Source: Beverwykella pulmonaria (Eukaryota; Ascomycota; Dothideomycetes; Pleosporales; Melanommataceae). Taken from it: DNA of 64,000 nt. The notes under the pieces are model-generated. The model saw nothing but the letters and a program-made list of their open reading frames with translations, did not search any database and had not been told where the DNA came from. The stretch spans positions 286,874-350,873 of the forward strand of contig BCHH01000006.1 of the NCBI GenBank assembly GCA_001599595.1, written 5' to 3'. Each line of letters starts with the position of its first letter. Position 1 is the first letter of the stretch. Positions 11,031-21,450 of this stretch are shown piece after piece. A program made the position numbers and the translations under genes.

Positions 11031-12626
11031 CGTTCATACGTGTTAAAATGATACAGAAAATACTATAGATTAATTTGCAAGTTGTAGATAGTCTCTATTC
11101 GTATTCGTCATGGGGTTATTTCGCTTTTTATATTGCATTGTATTAGTGAGGTGGGCCGCTCGCTTGTCGGGGTGCAATGTTGCTCGCAAGTTCATTAGCT
11201 AAAATATCGTACATTATGTCCTTACAGAAATCAACTAGGAAATGAATAGTATGACGGGCAGCTATTTGAACAGAGAGCTGAAAAAATGGGTTATATTACA
11301 AAATAACTAGGCGCCGAGATGAGGCAACTCGGCAGCATGGTTATACACGGAATAAGCGAGGGCATGTGACAGGATAGTCACAGAGGTCGTCACAAATAGC
11401 CCTCTGCTGTATCTCGAATACTATAGGTCGCAGGCCTAGATAGCGAATGTGTCAGGAGTATTGCGAACATGGGCATGAAGAAACAGCGGGAGTGTATTCG
11501 GCTTGGGGACATCTTCGAGATTGATGTACGGTCACAAGTACGCCTCGCAAGACTTCGTACCAGCATACTCAAGCATTCTCTTTCCTAAAAGCTATAAAGT
11601 CTAGCCGATGAGCGGCTGATATCTTCGGTCACGCTGTAGACAGGGTCTCCAGTCACTGCTTCCTCATCTTCTTCAATCAGAATTTATAGATTGTAGGCTC
11701 GTGTAGGTCGAGCATGTTCCAAAGCTCCCAGTCACCGAAAATTCAAGCGGAGAGCTCACTGGCTTGTTTTCTGATTTGTTCTGCAGATATCGACAATAGA
11801 TCTCTCACAACTAGATCACTAGACTCTGAATCTGACTGTTTGACAACTGTATTGACGTTTTGAAGCGGGGCTGTGAGAGCGGTACTGCGAAAGAACATAC
11901 TCTTCAGGGGCTGTCTACCTATTACTATAGCCTTTTCGCGGTCGCCTGGTTGGACATCTTTTAGTTAATTGCAGCGGGGGAACACTAATAAGCTAAATCA
12001 CATAATTACTAAGCCATATTGCCTCCGTAAAGGCCCTGTACTGGCTTTACACGTTTGTTGAACCTTCCGTCTCTTTCCTCCATTGTGTTGTAAGAAGGAG
12101 ATTTCTCCAGCTATCTTTGATATAGTTCTATTGTCAGGAGCAAGCTCTATACCACTCGACCAGCGCTACCTAAAAAGGTGCAGTGAACCCAATAGGGTGA
12201 GGTGCGTATAGAATAACATATATACCGTGACATTTATCTAATATTTCTTTAGGGTGGTAACACTTCTAGCTTTGTTCTGTCATAGAGATTGCAGAAAGGT
12301 AGTACTAACACTAGTCGTAGTTGTGGTAGTGGTAGTGGCAGTATTGTGTGAGGGATACTTCTGTTTCCCGGGGGCCTTATCGGGCCGTGTGTCTACGGGT
12401 CACGTGTCACATCATATATAGAGTTTCTCCGAATCCTCTGAGTATCCTCAAGGATTCGTCTCGACTCTGGTGGATCAAGCCTGTTTGCTTCTAATCCATC
12501 CCTTCGTCCTGTTCCCTGCCAGTACTGCTCTCACATATTGGTAGCAGTATTGGTAGCAGTAGCAAGGAAAGTGCATTCTCTGCTTATAGATATGTGCTCT
12601 CCCTTACAGTTTGTGCAGCTTAGCCT

Positions 12627-12839
12627 TTAATAGGAACACAGCCTTTCTGTTGTTTTGTATCCTTTGCAGCTAGCATGGTCTTTTATAAAGTGCAGTTTAG
12701 GGCAGAGCTTGCACCCTCTGCTCTTGCACATCTTGTTGTCGTTGTGCCCTAGCTTATAGCACCTAGTGCATTGTGTTTTTGCAGAAATATCTTGATACTT
12801 TGTTAGTGTAAGGCCGGTACCGGGCCCGTACGGAGGCAA
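12627..12839 (-). mobile_element. Retroelement gag-like zinc-knuckle remnant
   Basis: A 70-codon open stretch on the minus strand contains CTRCYKLGHNDNKMC, a C-x2-C-x4-H-x5-C knuckle. A second cluster, CKLCPKLHFIKDHASC, follows directly. Paired knuckles of this kind are typical of ORF1/gag proteins of fungal LINE or LTR elements. Frames on both sides are closed by stops, and no reverse transcriptase was recognised, so this is a fragment. Confidence 0.5.
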
Positions 12840-13190
12840 TATAGCTCAGGCGTCATGTGATTTAGCTTATTAGTGTTCCCCCGCTGCCAAGCTACGTTGG
12901 CAGTGATTTGTCTCTCCTACAATACGCTCCTATATATCCTATTAGTGCGAGGCAATACCTTCCTTACATTGGTCAGGCGTTGGAGAACAATCCTTAAGGC
13001 ATTGTCTGGCATGTTTACTTCAGTTGTCATTGTAAACAAGTAGTTGGTTTGGGTGGGTTTAAGGTGACGCAACGTAGTTTATGATCAGGGCTTTATTGGC
13101 TATAAGTACTTAGGTATGGTTCGTGCATCAAGGGTCTACATCGTGCGTCAGGCTGAGCCCGAATAATTAGGGCCCGGTTGTACATTCCAG

Positions 13191-13290
13191 GTTAGTTGCC
13201 GAGCTTCATCGTTCGGAGGGTCTGTGTCGTAGAATACGGTTACTTGTCAAGCTCGTCGTTCAGAGGGTACTGTGTCATACTGTAGAATAC
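13191..13290. repeat. Two-copy imperfect tandem repeat of about 50 nt
   Basis: Two adjacent units both contain AAGCT/GAGCTT-like starts, then CGTTCGGAGGGT or CGTTCAGAGGGT, then CTGTGTC, and end in GTAGAATAC (13191-13237 and 13238-13290). Differences between the units are mostly transitions plus short indels. It probably belongs to a degraded repeat element. Confidence 0.55.
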
Positions 13291-13619
13291 AATATCTTGA
13301 CAGTATCACTCTGTGACATGAAGTTTAAGAATAAAATACCTACGTGTTAGTATAGTAAAGGTAGAATAGATTTTAGATGTGCTTGCCAACATCTTAGAGC
13401 GAACGCTAGACCTGTTAAGCTGGATAAGAGAAGCTAAAGTTTTAGGCTATTTTGGCAGAGGTGCGGAGGGAAAAGATAAGCGCCAAGATACATCACCGAT
13501 TATTGAACAAATAAATTCCGCCTCAGTCCCCACAACTTGAACTTCTATTTCTGCCAAGACTTCAGTCCCAGCCAATCACCAAATCGAGATTTTGTCTACC
13601 GCTCCAACTCCTCTGCGGC

Positions 13620-14617
13620 ATGCAACCTCGCATGTCGATAGATACTCACTGTGCTAGTTGTTCTTCTAAGTTTAACACACTCTGCAGGAATACTATACCC
13701 CTCGCAGCACATTCACCCCAGGTACATCCTATCAAAATGACGACAATTAAAAAAAAGTTCCCATACAATACATCTTTCTACAAAATCTCAATGAAGCTCA
13801 AGAAACGCCTAAAAGAAAGCTGGCAAGCGATCAAGAGGCAAAGAATGAGAAGAGAAAGAAGATATGAAGCCCAGTACTGTTCAGATTTGTGTCCACTGCC
13901 ACCGAAGCGTCCTCGATCTCTTACGATTTCCCAGTCGAGCATGGACGTACCATTAGCCTTGCGAAATAGCTTCCAGAACTCCAGACCAGGCATAATGAGC
14001 GTTCCCATCAAGGTTCGCGCTATTATTTGGAGATATGCAGTCACTGGACGGTACATAGCTTTATATCGCAAGCACGGGGCCCTGACCCATCAACTACTTG
14101 ACGATTCAATTACGAATACCCAAGGAAATCTCGTACACATCACACCAGGTACGATGCGTGACGAGGTGATAAGATTACGGCAAACTTCCGCGAATCTCCC
14201 ACCTAAAAGAAAGAGAACAGAAATCTGGTTATGTCTGATCCATATGCAAGGATTCTCATGTTTTTAAAAGCTTATCATGCAAACCACCCTCAAACGTCGC
14301 TCACGTTGCGATTGCCAAGGGCTATGCTCGCTATTGGTTATCGTTATGCTTTAAATGGGGACCGGAATCCCCAAATCACAAAGATGCTTGAAGAAACGAA
14401 CATTCCCTTCCAGGTACACCTACCACCCATCGAATACGGCCATGAAGCATATGAAGTTGCTGATGAGGATACTATCGATGATACTGGGTGGAGGGTTGGA
14501 ACTATGTTCTTTCCGTCAGACGTTGCGGACGAAGGCACTGTATGGACAAACTACGCGCTGTATACTCCAATCCCGGCAAATAGAGTGAAGAATAGGCTCA
14601 GGAGAATCTTCTCCTGA
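13620..14617 (+). CDS. Uncharacterised basic protein in two overlapping frames
   Basis: An open frame from ATG 13620 runs to 14267, and a second, shifted frame runs from about 14207 to 14617. The first has a Lys/Arg-rich region, then MSVPIKVRAIIWRYAVTG, which recalls the start of fungal F-box-like (2EXR-type) domains. The second is an acidic region ending in RVKNRLRRIFS. A 44-nt intron at 14166-14209 (gtgata...aaag) or a 65-nt one at 14149-14213 (gtacga...aaag) would join the frames, but both acceptors are poor. Otherwise it is one gene broken by a frameshift. The start could also be an internal ATG (13738 or 13791). I do not recognise a function. Confidence 0.4.
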
Positions 14618-15969
14618 TCCCGCTATTGTCTATCAATCTGTGAAAGAGCACATAATGACTTTCCCGTATTGTATTCACCTTGGAATGAGTTTGATAATTG
14701 ATGTGTCTGCCTAGTCTCTCACGTGAAAGATGCATGGATGAAAGTAGTAGTTCTTGTACAGTAGCATTCGACAGGGAAACCACCGCTCGGAAATAGCTCT
14801 TCAAGACTATGATCTACATCACACACCCAACAGCGAGACGTTGCCGGCTACCTCCAATGCTTCTAAAAACAGAACTCTACAGCAGGGGTCAGATTGCGTC
14901 AGATCGGGTAACATGTCCGAAGACATCCGGTATATGTACCTTGTACGGCACCTCAATGTTCAATGTGATTATATGAGAAAGGAAAGGAGAGAAAGATTTT
15001 TGATGCAGAATTACCGTTTCGCAAGGCAGAGCTCCAGCTTTATACTCGAATCTCTCGATTCTCTACTCTCGCAATGGATTGACCACCAACCCCGTTACTC
15101 CGAAAAATCCGCACATGCAATATTAGTACAGTTTTAAGGCCATCAGAATAGCGAGTGCTGCTAGTTTCTCCGCAGAGGCAGAGCCTCAACTTTAGTATCA
15201 ATCCAAGTCAGACGGCGCGAGTCTTGACAGGCAAGCTCGCTTGCCCAAAGGACAACATACGCGAACCGGGCTGGCTGAATCCCTCAGTCCACAGCTTAAA
15301 GCCTATCGAGACTCTCGCTCAAAATTGCATTCAGACTTTTGCATCAGACTTCCCGTTCCCCGTAAGAAGGTAATCCCCGAGAACACCTTACCATTCTGCG
15401 TTAGCGCGATGTTGTCCGGACAATTAATTTGGCCGCTTACCTCTTGATCATCGTAGAGCCCGAGAGGTCAACCTCGGAAATATATGTTTTTAGCTAGGGC
15501 TAGGATGGGTTCCTATGTGGTTAGAGGATTTGCAGCGCCTCACATTACGGTTGGACGTAAACAGGGAGAGCAGGAGAAATCCGAAAGTTGTTCTTACGCC
15601 AACACGACTCATCGTAAGCATTACTGGCTACTGCTTCACATGAAATTGTAAGACATTAATATATCTTCCCACCACTGAGGGAACGAACAGGGGTATATTT
15701 CAAGGGTTCTGTTTAGAAATACATGAGAGCACCGCAAGCAAATATAGTAAGGCTTTGTAAAGCAGAGCTAATATTGCTGCCAAGCCCCAAGTTCGGTTTG
15801 TCCGTCCAGTGGCCTTAGAACTCTCCTTTAGGTGTGATACAATGCAGTCCCAGAGGCCCATATGTGATTCAGTGTTGTTGGTCTTCGACGGGGCAATGAG
15901 CAAAGAGATGGGCGAAATTCTCAGGTTTGTGGTTTGGCTCCACTGCCGAATTAGCAAAGGCGCGAGAAC
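14618..15969. other. Intergenic region
   Basis: No supported gene. Short open frames lack domains and mostly lack ATG starts. Confidence 0.5.
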
Positions 15970-16050
15970 ACGTTTTTGACTACAGCGTTCTTTGCAGCAG
16001 ATAATGAGAGGGGCATTGCACTTGCGCAGGGGGACGCGAGTAATAGCAGC
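15970..16050 (+). pseudogene. Fragment of a second aspartic protease (C-terminal piece)
   Basis: A plus-strand stretch encodes TFLTTAFFAADNERGIALAQ, closely matching the C-terminal region STATFFAADDKSGEVALAQG of the intact aspartic protease that lies 51 nt away on the other strand. TFL-x3-FF/YV-x-D is the usual last strand of pepsin-fold proteases. The frame is closed by a stop just upstream, and neither catalytic Asp is visible, so this is a relic of an inverted paralogue. Confidence 0.65.
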
Positions 16051-16100
16051 CTTCATATCGAAAATCTCACGGCAACTTACATTCACCTTATCCTATCCAC

Positions 16101-17378
16101 TTACGGTATCTTCTCCACAACAGCACTCTCATCCACCCCACTCCCGCTCTTACTCACACCCCCCTGCGCAAGCGCAACCTCCCCACTCTTATCGTCCGCC
16201 GCGAAGAACGTTGCCGTGGAAAACGGCGCGCCCAACATACAGCCCCCATTGTCATTCGTGCTCAGACTCAACGAACAGAAGCCTGCTGCAGTATCCGAAG
16301 TACTAAGTTCTAGGCGCGCGTACGAGCGGAGGGGCACCTTGACCATGATAGACTCTCCAACCGTTGCTCCAGGGAAGGTGAAGTCAATGGTGTGGTCAGC
16401 CGGGATGGACTCGCATGACCCGGCGTAGGAGACGTAGCCCGTTGGGCTCGTAGTGATGCCCGCCGCGTTGAAGAAGGCGTTTTCCATTCCGATGCCGAGA
16501 CTGAAGTAGTCATCATGTGTGCCTGAGTCTAATTGGCAGGAACTCGTCGGATCGGTCTCGTTCCCAGAGAACGAAACACCGTTCACCGAGACGCGCGGCA
16601 GCGCAACGAAGTATCCTACCTGCCCCGGCTGTGCGTGGTTTATGACCTTGACTAGATCGCCGCTGTATTTGGATGTGTCGATGCCGCCGAACAGTGCGCC
16701 GCCGGTGAAGGTTCCATTAGTGGCGACAGGCGGTGAGTCGAACCACATGCTCAGCACCGGGGAATTGATTAATTTGCGTTCTAGGAGGCTTTGACGGAAC
16801 GATGGGCCCAGGGTTTGCCGTTCTGGGATGGAATAGTACGGCGAGATTCCTAGAATTCCAAGGTCGTACAAAGGCGCGTGGGCACACGTCGGGTCCTCGA
16901 CAAGTTGGGTCAGGAAATGCATCAGTGCTACTCTCGTGTTTTCAACAGTCTTCGAAAGTCCAGCGTCGTTGGTGAAGGCGAATGTATCGTTGACAGCATA
17001 GTCGCCTATGTAAATTTTATCAGCGCCACCATAGACATATGTTGCTGAGAAGTTCTCTAGAGGCGACGCCGTCGCCGAGTGGGTATAGTCAAAGAAGTTT
17101 CCCGTAGGCACACTAGCGTTGCAAGGCCCCTGGCAGGCGAGGCATTGAAGACCCCAGTTGTCAATGGAGTCTGGCCCGAATATGAGGAAGTTCTCGGATC
17201 CGGTGTCGACGACTACCTCGATTGTGGTGTCTGTGTTTGCGCTGTAGAGGTCAGTCGAGACCTTGTGGTTGGGGCCGTAGCGGAGGTTGAGCGGCATATG
17301 GACAATAGGGACATTTTGGGCGAGAGTTGTTGAAGCGAAGATGGCGACAGCTGTGGTGGTAGTGATTGTGGGTTTCAT
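16101..17378 (-). CDS. Secreted pepsin-like aspartic protease (family A1)
   Basis: A single-exon gene of 425 residues. A signal peptide (about residues 1-20, ending TTLAQ) leads into the mature domain. The two catalytic motifs are VVDTGSEN (Asp58) and QLDSGTHDD (Asp284). The C-terminal TATFFAADDKSGEVALAQ is the family's closing strand. Asp58 is only about 38 residues after the signal peptide, close to pepsin's mature numbering (Asp32), so there is almost no space for a zymogen propeptide. Several NxT/S sites suggest N-glycosylation. Extracellular protein breakdown is likely; specificity is unknown. A fragment of a paralogue lies just beyond the 3' end. Confidence 0.88.
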   Translation of the reverse strand: MKPTITTTTAVAIFASTTLAQNVPIVHMPLNLRYGPNHKVSTDLYSANTDTTIEVVVDTGSENFLIFGPDSIDNWGLQCLACQGPCNASVPTGNFFDYTHSATASPLENFSATYVYGGADKIYIGDYAVNDTFAFTNDAGLSKTVENTRVALMHFLTQLVEDPTCAHAPLYDLGILGISPYYSIPERQTLGPSFRQSLLERKLINSPVLSMWFDSPPVATNGTFTGGALFGGIDTSKYSGDLVKVINHAQPGQVGYFVALPRVSVNGVSFSGNETDPTSSCQLDSGTHDDYFSLGIGMENAFFNAAGITTSPTGYVSYAGSCESIPADHTIDFTFPGATVGESIMVKVPLRSYARLELSTSDTAAGFCSLSLSTNDNGGCMLGAPFSTATFFAADDKSGEVALAQGGVSKSGSGVDESAVVEKIP

Positions 17379-17932
17379 GATGAGGATGAAAATGAGTGAG
17401 TGTCGGAATCTGAACGAGTGGAGGATTCGCTGGGTGAATGCATCATCTGCGTACCCTCCTTAAGTAGCCTGTCGTCTTTATCTCTCTCTCTCTCTCTCTC
17501 TCTCTCATATTCGCTGGGGTCCAAACATTGCATACAAAAAAAATTTACCCACATACTCAGATGGGGTTCATCTCCATATCTTGGAATCTCCTGATCTATC
17601 CAACTACTATAATTTCCCACGCTAGCAGGCATAAAACCACAGACCACCAATCAAAAGTGCAGCCGAGACCGAGACCAAGCTGAATTTGAAGGCTGAAAAG
17701 GAGCTATCGACTTGATCGAGATAACATACCGTGATCCACATATATACATAATGCCTAACGCGACGTAACCTGCCTTTGCTGTTGATTTCGCCGTGCTATT
17801 TACAGTAGGACTCTAGATATTGTCATTAGCAGTTGGTCAAGGCCTCCAATTGATACCTCCTCTGAGACTTTTATATAAGGGAGATGTCGATTACCTTCCA
17901 ATGATTCATCGTACTACGAAATTGGGATTCCT
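17379..17932. other. Intergenic region between protease and S53 relic
   Basis: It holds the aspartic protease promoter (with a CT repeat) and remnants of a promoter for the S53 relic, including a TATATAA box at about 17872. Confidence 0.5.
17481..17506. repeat. (TC)13 microsatellite
   Basis: A perfect TC dinucleotide run in the upstream region of the aspartic protease gene. On the gene's own strand it is a GA run. Confidence 0.95.
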
Positions 17933-19739
17933 TTGCCAAAGTGCCCTCCGACCGCTACTAATGAGGAAAATATAGGCACTTTCAGCTCGCAGCTGGGCAA
18001 TCTGCGAGACACTATCGTGCCTTCTGGATGGAAATACATCGGACCTGTAAGCGATGCGACAGTCACGGAAGTCTCCATCATTCTGAAGCAGTCTGGAATG
18101 GACGAGCTTCGACGGCGTATCGACCAGATTAGCGATATGAGCAACGCCGATTTTGGGGCGCATCTATCTCGGGATCAGCTTGATTTTATCAGAGACCCGC
18201 TGGCGAGGCTGTGGACTCTGGCTAGAATGAGATTGAGCATAGCTATCTGGAGGGTTCATGGATCCGGTTAACATGTCTCTCGAGCTGGTGAAGTCGTTGC
18301 TGTGGTGCAGAATGTCCATATATGGAACACCGCGGTACGATGAGTGCTTCGGACGAAGGAATATAGTCTGCCGAATTACCTGCCAGGCTAATTTCAGGTT
18401 GTTAACGCCGTAACGCAGTTCACGGAGCTTTCGCGGGAGAAGGGACCTTACCAAGATCATGGTTTCGATGAAATAACGTATCATCAGGCGCAGCAGCGTA
18501 AAGATCGCATGCATTTCCACTAAACCACCAACGCTCGTCACCTCACATAGCTCCTGCTACTTTTCTAGATAACGTCATGCCACACTGCCTCGTTGACCTC
18601 TACAACATCACCTACATCCCAATTGACGCGCTGTCAGGAAACTCTCTTGGAATAGCTAGGTTTCTCGAGGAGTGCCCAGATCAAGCCACCGTTCACGATT
18701 TTTAGTTACTCACAGCCCGCAGAGAAAGAGTGCCTCTTGCAGTCCAGACTGCAACTTCACCGTGGAGTCGATAACTAAAACTAGCTCCAGTGTGGGGGCG
18801 CTCCTCGATCTCGACTACTCAATGGCCTTCACCCAGCCATTGCCTGTAATCGCCTTCTCAGCTGGAGGTCGGGGACCGTACATCGGCCCAAACGGGACTG
18901 ATGAGCAATTTCACAGACAATGGCAACAAGCCCTGGCTCAGATTCTTGAAGCATTTTATTAGCACTCTCAGACGCCGAATTACCCAAAGTCTTGTCCATC
19001 TCCTACAACGACGGCAAGCAGTCAAACTCCAATCCATACGCCATACACGCAGTGATCTGTTCATGCAGCTAGCGGTTTGAGTCGTTTCAGTCCTGGATGC
19101 ACCGGGAGGTGGCGTTGCGGCTGGGACATCCAGTTCAACGAACTGCGTGGTCAACTCGAGCAATAGCCAAAACTCGTTGCATTACATCCCCACGTTTCCC
19201 GCCTTTTGTCCATACATAACATCCGTTGGTGCTACTGGCCGATACTTCCCTACGGAGCCTGCATCGTTTTTATCCAGTGAATTCTTGGAATGCTTTCCAG
19301 CGCCAAGTTGGCAGGCCAAGTCCACGCAAAGCCTACATCTCCTGGGCTCAAAGCCTGCCGCAACGGGCGGTACAACCTTTTTGGCCGCGGGATTCCGGAT
19401 GTGGCAGCAATCGGGGTGAGATTCGTTTTCAGTGGTGAAGAGAAGAGCGTTTTCGCAACCAAGGGGACGCGCGCCAGCACGCCCGTCTGGGATCATTGTA
19501 GTGCTGCTCAATACTAAGAGGCTGAGGGCAGGCAGACTGGTATTAGGTTTCCTGAACCCGATCCTGTACTTGGAAAGCGCAAGGACGGCGTTCGGGCATG
19601 TAGCTAGCGGTAGCAGCGGTGAGGTACGTGGAGCAATGGGAATACCTTCGTGACGGGGCGGGATGTCACGGTTGGGTGGGATCCGAGTACCGGGCTTGGG
19701 TCTCTTGACTTTGGCGCTTTGATGGATTTCCTTGGTTGA
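17933..19739 (+). pseudogene. Ruined sedolisin (tripeptidyl-peptidase-like, S53) gene
   Basis: Pieces of a complete S53 protease appear in order but in different frames. The prosegment reads GWKYIGPVSDATV and then GMDELRRRIDQISD (18020-18140). The domain start reads CLVDLYNITYIPIDA, the core LLDLDYSMAFTQPLPVIAFS (about 18800), then CPYITSVGAT (about 19210), GRGIPDVAAIG (about 19390), STPVW, GFLNPILY, and a closing GSLDFGALMDFLG with TGA at 19737-19739. At the catalytic Ser motif (normally SGTSAxxP) the relic reads KGTRASTP, so the nucleophile is Arg. Several frameshifts and stops separate the pieces, more than introns could explain. It once encoded a secreted acid protease. Confidence 0.85.
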
Positions 19740-21450
19740 TATGTGTTTTAATAAAGCAGAAAGAGTTTATTGAAGTTGGCGGTGGAGGTGGGAGAACCTT
19801 TGGAAGTTGGAGTGTTCACCTGCACGTGAATCGGACCGATGTCGCCCCCGAAGCCGATCTCTAGAGTCCTGTTACTCCTCTTCTCTTCAATCTCATCAGC
19901 AAAAATCAGCATCTCAACGGCCCACATCTCTCCCATTGTTTCGTCGGGACTGGGATGCACCCAGCATCTCCTTCACGATGGATTTCTTCGAAACCTCTGC
20001 GTCACCCCCAAGCAGGAATGGTCTTCTCTTGCCAGATGAGAAAGGCAGAATCGAGACAGCCATCAAACGCAACCTTGGAAGGCAGTTGCCGTCGGTAATG
20101 AAGACCTCGAGATCATCGCCCTCTTCATGTTGCTACTCCAAATGTCACGGGAAAAATCTTCACCGATCACAGATTCTCCACAAGGAAGGATCGGTCTCAA
20201 ATACACATCTTCCTGTCGGCCAGTCCACCAATAAGAAACTCGTACACAATCCCTTGGAACGACTTCATTGGTCCACAGCGGATTCTCGATGCTGCTGAAT
20301 GGTCCCCGTGAACAGTTACCGCGATAGGAAGGATGGCCCTGCGAATAAGCAAAGAGAGTGCAAATACTGGACGAGCTAAGATTAAACGAGCTTACTTGGA
20401 TTGCCGGCATGCGACAATATGGAAATTTGATGCGCTTTGTGGCCTGGCACCTCGGGCGAATCGGCATGGAGCCTTTGGCGACGCTGGATCGACTGATGAT
20501 TTTCCGAGGAACGCAGCGTTGGACAATCCTGTGCGCGCAATACTGCTCCTTGCAGTGCTCGCTTACCGAAAACATACTTTCCTTCATGCAGCCATGTCTG
20601 CATTTGCGGCGCTACCTCGAACGGAAATTGGCAACCAAAAACGTTCGTGCGAGATGGATCTGCACACGTCGTTCCTAGCATGACCTGGGGCAAGGCTTAT
20701 GTTGCCTGTGCCTTGAACCTCGCAGAATTGCCAATTCCCAGCGAGAAGGCAGTCCAAGTGCAATTCACATGCACTGCGCGGCAGATCGCCAGGAAGGGTC
20801 GGCGCGACCAATAGAGCCCCTGCAAGGCTGCGCTTGACACGGCCCTCATGGCCTCATCAAAGTAATGCCTGTTGTGGAACTGTCTTCATTTTCTCGATGC
20901 GGCGTCTCGCTTCGTAGCCTCCAATCACCTCGCCACATCTGCTGACTGCGGGGTGTGCAACACGACTAGGCCCGGTGTTGCACTCTACTCTTCGAGAAGG
21001 CCACACTCGCTGGAATAAATGCAAGCCGTCAAAGGTGCAAAAAAGGCAAACGGTTACCCTCCCGAGACTATATATTGGCGGCCTCGCCTCGCCCCCGCCC
21101 TGCTGCAGACTATAAATTTTTTGATTGTTGTGAAACCTGGCGCTTGAATCCGAGGTTCCACGACGTGTTTGCTTTTCCTCCCCGCTCAACAGCGCCGTCT
21201 GCATCTGAGTTCTCGCATCTCTCGCATCCCTTCAAATTTCTCTCGCTTGGATTGGGCGTGCTCTCAATCCATCATCCACCATCTGGCGCTGAAATGCGCC
21301 CCGAGTTCGTAAAGTTTGCATAGAGTTCAACCAGTGGGTGGCACCACTCTTTTCCAGCTATTACGGGAACCTCGAGCCGCCGTCGATCAATCAAATTCAG
21401 CTCCTCATTCAGCTTTTAGACCCGTCGCGTCCCCGTTCTGGGACCTCAAG
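19740..21450. other. Degraded region, then promoter of the F-box/Zn2Cys6 gene
   Basis: On the minus strand between about 20690 and 19760 there are protein-like stretches in changing frames (for example DDLEVFITDGN and GKRRPFLLGGDAEVSKKS) broken by stops. This looks like another gene relic, but I do not recognise the family. From about 20860 on, the sequence is the upstream region of the next gene, with a TATATATTGG box near 21070. Confidence 0.4.

Larger units (their letters stand above)
10399..13619. other. Gene-poor zone with degraded transposon remnants
   Basis: About 3.2 kb without an intact gene. Reading frames are closed by frequent TAA and TAG, and protein-like pieces of mobile elements are visible, listed separately. 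The pattern fits old repeats damaged by C-to-T mutation. Confidence 0.6.
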
